Of a stretch of DNA of 6,600 nucleotides, positions 1 through 4,358 are shown in pieces; positions within the stretch are counted from its first letter, which is position 1; each line of letters starts with the position of its first letter. The position numbers were made by a program, and so were the translations under genes. A model generated the notes under the pieces. That model worked only from the letters and a program-made list of their open reading frames with translations, was not told where the DNA came from and searched no databases. The stretch comes from Desulfocapsaceae bacterium (GTDB taxonomy: Bacteria; Desulfobacterota; Desulfobulbia; Desulfobulbales; Desulfocapsaceae): assembly GCA_029934775.1 (NCBI GenBank), contig JAOZLO010000032.1:6882-13481 (forward strand), in the 5' to 3' direction.

Positions 1-53
1 CAGACAACTTTTACAAACAACAATTAATCAGCCAAGAAGAACTGCACTTTTGA
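1..53 (+). CDS. possible 3' end of an unidentified rightward gene (partial)
   Basis: The frame beginning at base 3 is open from the window edge to a TGA at 51-53 and encodes 16 residues ending in QQLISQEELHF. The charged, glutamine- and glutamate-rich helix-like tail looks like a natural protein C-terminus, somewhat like the short SHOCT-type tails (K-x-G-L-I-S/T-x-E-E) found at the ends of many bacterial proteins. The fragment is too short to identify. The next frame (base 2 to the stop at 98-100) is also open for 32 codons, but its product is arginine-rich and less protein-like. The whole entry may be chance, because a 50-nt open frame is not significant by itself. Confidence 0.25.
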   Translation, partial: DNFYKQQLISQEELHF

Positions 54-285
54 AGTTTCGGGGAAGATACGCCCGAATCGCAAATACTGGAGAGGAATAA
101 ACTTTAAATCTCGTTATCCGTCAAAGGCGATTTTCAGATATTTTATCCTGCAGGCCAGAGCCCGTTAACACCGGTTGCTATATGTTGCATAGACAGGCAT
201 CACACTTCTGATGTTAAATTTTTCCTTAAATTTCACCAACTCTCAAAAACGTCATTTTTTTACTGCAAAGTAACAAGTTAGGAAA

Positions 286-306
286 TTATCAACAAACTTA
301 TCAACA
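286..306 (+). promoter_or_regulatory. two direct DnaA-box-like 9-mers
   Basis: The 9-mer TTATCAACA occurs twice in the same orientation, at 286-294 and 298-306, with starts 12 bp apart and only AAC between. It differs by one base from the classical DnaA box TTATCCACA, and the surroundings are AT-rich. The repeat is seen directly; DnaA binding is inference. Only two close copies are present and no dnaA, dnaN, gidA or parAB gene is visible. This could therefore be a DnaA-titrating or regulatory pair, part of an origin, or chance in AT-rich DNA. Confidence 0.3.
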
Positions 307-385
307 ATTGATGTTTTTTAAAAACCTCAAAATATCTCAACATAGAGACCAATACCTTAATATTTCTTCTTTATAAATAAGGAAT

Positions 386-404
386 AGGCCCAGGCGTCGG
401 GCCT
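386..404 (-). terminator. GC-rich hairpin downstream of comF, candidate terminator
   Basis: AGGCCC (386-391) and GGGCCT (399-404) form a perfect 6-bp stem around a 7-nt loop, extendable by one G-U pair. It lies about 80 nt beyond the comF stop codon, in the direction comF is transcribed. On the minus strand the following sequence is only moderately T-rich (TATTCCTTATTTAT), so this is not a textbook intrinsic terminator. On the plus strand no T-tract follows. A competing stem, CAGGC (391-395) with GCCTG (401-405), uses the same bases. Confidence 0.35.
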
Positions 405-483
405 GCCAAGGCTTTCAGCGCATATTAAAAATATAAAAAATATAAATCAGCCTTATCGAGATTTTACTTCTCTCAACAAACCT

Positions 484-1263
484 TCAAGTACCACATTGTG
501 CCGACTCAACTCTGGTAAAAGTAATGACTTTTACCTCCTTGGCACCATGTCTGCAGAGAACCCTGCTGCATTCGGACACAGTTGTACCAGTTGTAAAAAC
601 ATCATCGACAAGGCAGATTGAACTCTGGCCTATTTCAGCTTTCTGCGCCACTATAAAAGCATCTTTGAGATTTTTCCTCCTCTCTACACCATTAAGCGTT
701 GTCTGAGGGACTGTATTTCTGGCCCTGATAAGGAAATCTGTTTTCAGCGTCGATTGAGGTTTGTTTGAAAAAATAATTTTCGCAAGCAATACCGACTGGT
801 TCAACCCTCTTTGACGTAATCTTTTCACATGGAGAGGGACTGGAATTATATGATCACAATGGTCAAAAGGAGCCAGGTCAAACTGAGACAGTATCTCTGC
901 AATCCCAGGTAACACACTGGTATCCGCCCCATATTTCAATCCATGAAGGAGCTTCTGAACAACTGAACTATATTGCACAACTGAACGTGCCAGGAGATAC
1001 GGTGGCGGATTACTGAGACATCTACCGCAAATGTGGCTTCTCTCTTTATCTCCCTTAAGTTCCATCCCGCAGATCTTGCAGACAGGTGGATGCAGAAAAG
1101 ATATATCCGACCTGCAGTCACTGCACATTTTCCTCTTATGCTCTCCAAGGAGTTTTTTACCACATGCAGCGCAGCGATGAGGAAACAAAATATCCATTGC
1201 CCCCACAGCCAGATCAGTCAATGATAAGAAACAGTTACAATCACTCATAATATGATGGACCAA
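484..1263 (-). CDS. comF: ComF family protein (zinc ribbon plus phosphoribosyltransferase domain)
   Basis: This encodes a 259-residue cytoplasmic ComF/GntX-family protein. In naturally competent bacteria ComF is needed for DNA uptake or processing; in most other bacteria the role is unsettled. The N-terminal part carries two zinc-binding clusters with four CxxC pairs: C31/C34 and C47/C50, then C62/C65 and C79/C82. The C-terminal part is a type I phosphoribosyltransferase fold. It has the family signature RQRGLNQS (150-157) and the PRPP-binding loop VDDVFTTGTT (219-228) with its acidic pair D220-D221. All expected key residues are present and the length is near the family norm. The start is uncertain. 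The coordinates use TTG at 1263, which has an AGGT element four bases upstream. ATG at 1248 (254 aa) and ATG at 1197 (237 aa, beginning MDILFPHRCAACG, close to where many ComF proteins begin) are alternatives. The gene stands alone, divergent from bamA, with a possible terminator hairpin at 386-404. Identification is firm; a competence role is not shown by the sequence. Confidence 0.93.
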   Translation of the reverse strand: MVHHIMSDCNCFLSLTDLAVGAMDILFPHRCAACGKKLLGEHKRKMCSDCRSDISFLHPPVCKICGMELKGDKERSHICGRCLSNPPPYLLARSVVQYSSVVQKLLHGLKYGADTSVLPGIAEILSQFDLAPFDHCDHIIPVPLHVKRLRQRGLNQSVLLAKIIFSNKPQSTLKTDFLIRARNTVPQTTLNGVERRKNLKDAFIVAQKAEIGQSSICLVDDVFTTGTTVSECSRVLCRHGAKEVKVITFTRVESAQCGT

Positions 1264-1269
1264 AGTTAC

Positions 1270-1297
1270 CTGACAAAAATTGTGCTGCCTCTATAGG
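1270..1297 (+). promoter_or_regulatory. candidate sigma-70-type promoter for bamA
   Basis: CTGACA (1270-1275, five of six matches to the -35 consensus) is followed after 16 bp by TATAGG (1292-1297, four of six to the -10 consensus). Transcription would start near 1304, leaving a leader of about 180 nt before the chosen bamA start at 1488. A second weaker pair, TTGAAG (1441-1446) and TATATT (1462-1467) with a 15-bp spacer, lies too close to the start codon to be convincing. These are matches by eye only, and the -35 element overlaps the comF ribosome-binding area. Confidence 0.25.
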
Positions 1298-1476
1298 ATT
1301 TCTCGACTCCTGGATGACGTATTTTGCGCGGAAAAGTCATACTGTACTTCCACGTTCATATATTTTTCCTTCACGGACCATTGTGGACTTTGCAATTTTA
1401 GAGAAACATGGCATAATGAATCGATTTTTATCCCGGATTATTGAAGAATCACTCATTGGCTTATATTCAGCAGGAC

Positions 1477-1482
1477 AGGAAA
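1477..1482 (+). promoter_or_regulatory. ribosome binding site that decides the bamA start
   Basis: AGGAAA lies five bases before ATG 1488 (seven bases counted from AGGA). It favours 1488 over the far upstream in-frame ATG at 1314, which has no purine-rich element before it. The protein made from 1488 begins with a basic stretch and then a hydrophobic core, as expected for an exported protein. Confidence 0.6.
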
Positions 1483-1487
1483 ACCCT

Positions 1488-4175
1488 ATGATCTCTAACA
1501 GGAAGAACAAATTTCGATATATGTTGAAACTATCAAAACTTTTCTACACCTTTCTCTTCACTCTTTTTTTATGGACATTTGCTGGGTCGGCATTTTCATT
1601 TGAAATAACGTTCCTTCCCCTCCAGATCAATGCTCTTGAGAACAGGGACGATCTTACACTGAGGGTGGACTCCAGCCTGAAGGAGATACTGGCTGAAACA
1701 ACTATTCAAATGATCCCCCGAGAGACAGCAGAAACATTTGCAGAATATACTGGAGACTGGCCTCCCCCAGTTAAAATACTACAAAAAATTGCCGATACCA
1801 CCCAGACCGATTATATTGCTGCGGGAAATCTTACCATTATAGGAGGTCAGATAAGCGTCGACGTAAAACTCTTTGACATTCTCTCTCCCAAAGCTCCTAC
1901 ATATTATTTCCAGACAGCTCAGTCTCTTGATGAAATGGATGAAATGTTGAAAAAAATTGGTTCAGAAATACAATCCTATACAGAAAGAGATTTTCGTATT
2001 TCCTCAATTACCCCTGAGGGCAATGCCCGAATCGATTCGGGAGCAATTCTCCGTAAAATATCCACCAAAGCAGGTGATGCGTATGACCCGGAGGCACTCC
2101 GGAACGACCTGAAGTCAATTTACAAAATGGGATATTTTAACGATGTCCAGATTGATGCGGTTGATACACCTAAAGGGAAAAAGGTGACATTCAGGGTCAT
2201 CGAAAAACCTGTGATCCAATCGGTGGTATTTGAAGGTATAGATGAACTGAAAGAAGAAGACGTCAGAGATGCAGCCAACATCAAGGAACATTTTATCCTT
2301 AATCCCGCCAAAATCAGTGTAGCTGAAAAAACTATCCGCATGCTGTACAAAGAAAAAGGTTTCTATAACAGTAAAATTACTGCACGGATAAGCTACCCCA
2401 GTGATGAAGGAGCATTAGTTCGATTTGTAATTGAGGAGGGGGAAAAGATATTTATCAAAGAAATTACGGTGGAAGGCAACGTTACCTTTGACGATGACGA
2501 ACTGCTCGACGAAATAGAGACCGATGAGAAATGGTTTCTCTCCTGGATAACCGAAGCAGGACTCCTCGATATGGTCAAAGTTAAGCAGGATGCGGCACGC
2601 ATAATTGCCTTCTATAATAACAAGGGCTTTTTAGAAGCGAAAATCGGTGAGCCTGTAATACGACAGGAAGAAGAGTGGATTTATCTCAAATTTGTAGTTG
2701 AAGAAGGTCCCCGGTTCATGGTGGGCACAGTTGATTTTTCCGGTGATATTATTGGCAGCAAAGATGAAATGCTCGACTTGCTCATAATTCGTAAAGAAAA
2801 ATATCTCTCCAGGCAATCCTTACGGGAAGACATTATGAAGCTGACTGACTATTACGCAGAGTCAGGATATGCCTTTGCCGGGGTCAACCCTGTTACAACA
2901 AAAGCTCAAGTAGGCAATCGGATTGATATTAACTTTAAAATTACCCAGGGTGAACTTGTCTACATCAACAGGATAACCATCAAAGGCAACAGTCGAACGA
3001 GAGATAATGTCATTCGACGTGAACTGAGGATTGCTGAAGGTGGCGTTTTTAACTCCAAAGCGCTGCGGCAAAGTACTCAGGCCCTGCAAAGGCTGGCGTT
3101 CTTCGAAGAAGTAAATATTACTCCGGAACCTTCACTCAACCCCGATCGTATGAATATTATCATCGAGGTCAAAGAAAAAAGTACGGGAACATTCAGTATC
3201 GGTGCCGGTTACAGCTCTGTAGATAAACTCATACTTATGGGTACAATTTCTGAGAACAATTTTCTTGGTCGAGGTGACACCCTTTCTTTAAGTGGAAATA
3301 TCAGCGGTGTCAGTTCCAGATACAATCTGGCGTATACCAACCCGCACCTCAACGATTCACCACTCTCCTGGGGCCTCGATATTTTCAGCGTAGAAAGAGA
3401 ATACGATGATTACACCAAGGATTCAAGAGGTGGCGGCATTCGAATCGGCTATCCTATATGGGGAAGATGGAAGGTTTATGGAAATTACAGCTATACCGAC
3501 ACAGACCTGACGGATGTCTCTGAAAATGCTTCTTATGTAATTCAGAATTCCGTTGATCTGCACATTACAAGTGCCGTAAAGATGTCACTGGTCCGAGACA
3601 CCCGTGACCGCATCTATGGTGCTTCCAAAGGATCAAGAAATATAGCCTCTGTTAAATACGGCGGCGGCCCTCTGGGCGGAGATGCTCAGTTCACCAAAGT
3701 TGAGGGCTCAACCAGCTGGTATTTCCCAATAATATGGAAGACCGTTTTTCATATCAAAGGTGCTGCCGGACAGGTGTTTGAAAACGAGCCCGGTAAGTTG
3801 CCGGTCTATGAAAGATTTTTTCTCGGTGGTCTGAACTCAGTCCGCGGATTCGAATATGGTAAAATCAGTCCCATCGACCCGCTGACCGGTGAACGTATCG
3901 GTGGTGACAAGATGTGGTATACCAATCTCGAGATTATTTTCCCTCTTCTTGAAACCCAGGGCGTCAAGGGGGTCGTCTTTTATGACTCAGGCCAGGTACT
4001 GAATGACGATCAAAACTTTGGTGAAGTCAATGATGAAATCAAAAATGCTGCTGGACTCGGTATTCGCTGGCTCTCTCCGATGGGACCTTTGAGAGTTGTC
4101 TGGGGGTATAACCTTGACCCGCTTCCTGATGAAGATGAATCTGTATGGGATTTCAGTATTGGCGGCACTTTTTAA
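1488..4175 (+). CDS. bamA: outer membrane protein assembly factor BamA (Omp85) with extra N-terminal domain
   Basis: This is the central subunit of the BAM complex, which folds and inserts beta-barrel proteins into the outer membrane. Numbering is for the 895-residue product from ATG 1488. Residues 1-37 form a signal peptide (basic start, hydrophobic core about 18-33, likely cut after AFS at 35-37). Residues 38-167 are an additional periplasmic domain, discussed below. Five POTRA repeats follow: about 168-241, 242-320, 321-409, 410-490 and 491-566. The C-terminal barrel runs from 567 to 895. It has the VRGF motif of loop 6 (785-788) and the terminal beta-signal WDFSIGGTF ending in phenylalanine, so the protein is complete. 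The frame stays open upstream to ATG 1314, which would add 58 residues, but that extension would bury the signal peptide and lacks a ribosome site. Residues 109-131 of the extra domain (YIAAGNLTIIGG followed by alternating ISVDVKLFDI) resemble CsgG/TolB-N-type folds, as I recall for BamA of other sulfate-reducing Desulfobacterota. No skp, lolCD or lpxD gene is adjacent in this window. Confidence 0.97.
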   Translation: MISNRKNKFRYMLKLSKLFYTFLFTLFLWTFAGSAFSFEITFLPLQINALENRDDLTLRVDSSLKEILAETTIQMIPRETAETFAEYTGDWPPPVKILQKIADTTQTDYIAAGNLTIIGGQISVDVKLFDILSPKAPTYYFQTAQSLDEMDEMLKKIGSEIQSYTERDFRISSITPEGNARIDSGAILRKISTKAGDAYDPEALRNDLKSIYKMGYFNDVQIDAVDTPKGKKVTFRVIEKPVIQSVVFEGIDELKEEDVRDAANIKEHFILNPAKISVAEKTIRMLYKEKGFYNSKITARISYPSDEGALVRFVIEEGEKIFIKEITVEGNVTFDDDELLDEIETDEKWFLSWITEAGLLDMVKVKQDAARIIAFYNNKGFLEAKIGEPVIRQEEEWIYLKFVVEEGPRFMVGTVDFSGDIIGSKDEMLDLLIIRKEKYLSRQSLREDIMKLTDYYAESGYAFAGVNPVTTKAQVGNRIDINFKITQGELVYINRITIKGNSRTRDNVIRRELRIAEGGVFNSKALRQSTQALQRLAFFEEVNITPEPSLNPDRMNIIIEVKEKSTGTFSIGAGYSSVDKLILMGTISENNFLGRGDTLSLSGNISGVSSRYNLAYTNPHLNDSPLSWGLDIFSVEREYDDYTKDSRGGGIRIGYPIWGRWKVYGNYSYTDTDLTDVSENASYVIQNSVDLHITSAVKMSLVRDTRDRIYGASKGSRNIASVKYGGGPLGGDAQFTKVEGSTSWYFPIIWKTVFHIKGAAGQVFENEPGKLPVYERFFLGGLNSVRGFEYGKISPIDPLTGERIGGDKMWYTNLEIIFPLLETQGVKGVVFYDSGQVLNDDQNFGEVNDEIKNAAGLGIRWLSPMGPLRVVWGYNLDPLPDEDESVWDFSIGGTF

Positions 4176-4188
4176 CTTAACCATCTGA

Positions 4189-4262
4189 AGCTTCCGATAG
4201 GTGTAGACATCCGATAAGCGAAGACATCCGATAAGCGAAGACATCCGATAAGCGAAGACATC
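4189..4262 (+). repeat. 17-bp tandem repeat between bamA and mfd
   Basis: The unit AGACATCCGATAAGCGA occurs three times without a mismatch or gap (4205-4221, 4222-4238, 4239-4255), followed by a partial copy AGACATC (4256-4262). A diverged copy precedes it at 4189-4204, sharing the TTCCGATA core. The array begins 14 bases after the bamA stop codon. The period is not a multiple of three and no gene runs through it on a credible frame, so it is non-coding. The unit has no strong internal palindrome and the copies are immediately adjacent, so it is neither a CRISPR nor a classical REP element. Possible explanations are a slippage-generated microsatellite or an array of binding sites. Confidence 0.9.
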
Positions 4263-4277
4263 GAGTGACCTTCTTAC

Positions 4278-4299
4278 GAGGTTGTCAAACGTCAACCTC
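4278..4299. promoter_or_regulatory. inverted repeat, possible operator or leader hairpin
   Basis: GAGGTTG (4278-4284) and CAACCTC (4293-4299) are perfect inverted arms. Allowing one mismatch they extend to 9-bp arms (4278-4286 and 4291-4299) around AAAC. As DNA this is a typical dyad for a dimeric regulator, and it covers the -35 element of the candidate mfd promoter. As RNA from the bamA side it would be a hairpin with a 7-bp stem. No T-tract follows on either strand, so it is not itself an intrinsic terminator. Confidence 0.4.
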
Positions 4300-4310
4300 A
4301 AACAAATTAT
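4282..4310 (+). promoter_or_regulatory. candidate sigma-70-type promoter for mfd
   Basis: TTGTCA (4282-4287, five of six to the -35 consensus) and AATTAT (4305-4310, four of six to the -10 consensus) are separated by exactly 17 bp. The predicted start of transcription is near 4317, at the first base of the following hairpin, giving a leader of about 42 nt before the mfd ATG. It would let mfd be expressed independently of bamA. The evidence is consensus matching by eye only. Confidence 0.35.
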
Positions 4311-4317
4311 CTCATTT

Positions 4318-4358
4318 TGCCGGTTGCGTTCCAGGAATGCAGCCGGCACTTCCTTTTT
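4318..4358 (+). terminator. terminator-like hairpin and T-tract abutting the mfd start codon
   Basis: Bases 4318-4348 form a near-perfect inverted repeat. TGCCGG pairs with CCGGCA, and the pairing continues inwards through UUGCGUU with AAUGCAG, with two G-U pairs. This gives a 13-bp stem and a 5-nt loop (CCAGG), or 14 bp with a 3-nt loop. CTTCCTTTTT (4349-4358) follows directly. A long stem plus T-tract on the plus strand only is the layout of an intrinsic terminator for bamA. Oddly, the T-tract ends at the base before the mfd ATG. The only AGGA-like element near that start, AGGAA (4333-4337), lies in the loop and upper stem, 21 bases from the ATG. Confidence 0.65.

Larger units (their letters stand above)
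54..483. other. AT-rich intergenic region without a recognisable gene
   Basis: No frame on either strand in this 430-bp stretch gives a convincing protein. The sequence is A/T-rich with many short homopolymer runs. It holds two direct DnaA-box-like 9-mers (286-294 and 298-306), further TTATC cores at 114-118, 143-147 and 453-457, a tract of 26 consecutive A/T bases at 422-447, and a GC-rich inverted repeat at 386-404. A weak stem (198-202 with 209-213, followed by TTAAATTTTT) could be a terminator for whatever gene lies to the left. I recognise no tRNA, rRNA or known small RNA here. Confidence 0.6.

Noticed and set aside
2..100. Frame-2 open stretch of 32 codons as the end of an upstream gene
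   Set aside because: The arginine-rich composition is less protein-like than the frame ending at 53, and it is too short to support.
936..1224. Overlapping small open frames on both strands within comF
   Set aside because: They are shadows of the comF frame, which carries all family motifs.
1441..1467. TTGAAG / TATATT as the bamA promoter
   Set aside because: The spacer is only 15 bp, and transcription would begin at about the ribosome binding site, leaving almost no leader.
4205..4262. Short CRISPR array or REP element
   Set aside because: The 17-bp units are directly adjacent with no spacers, and the unit is not palindromic.
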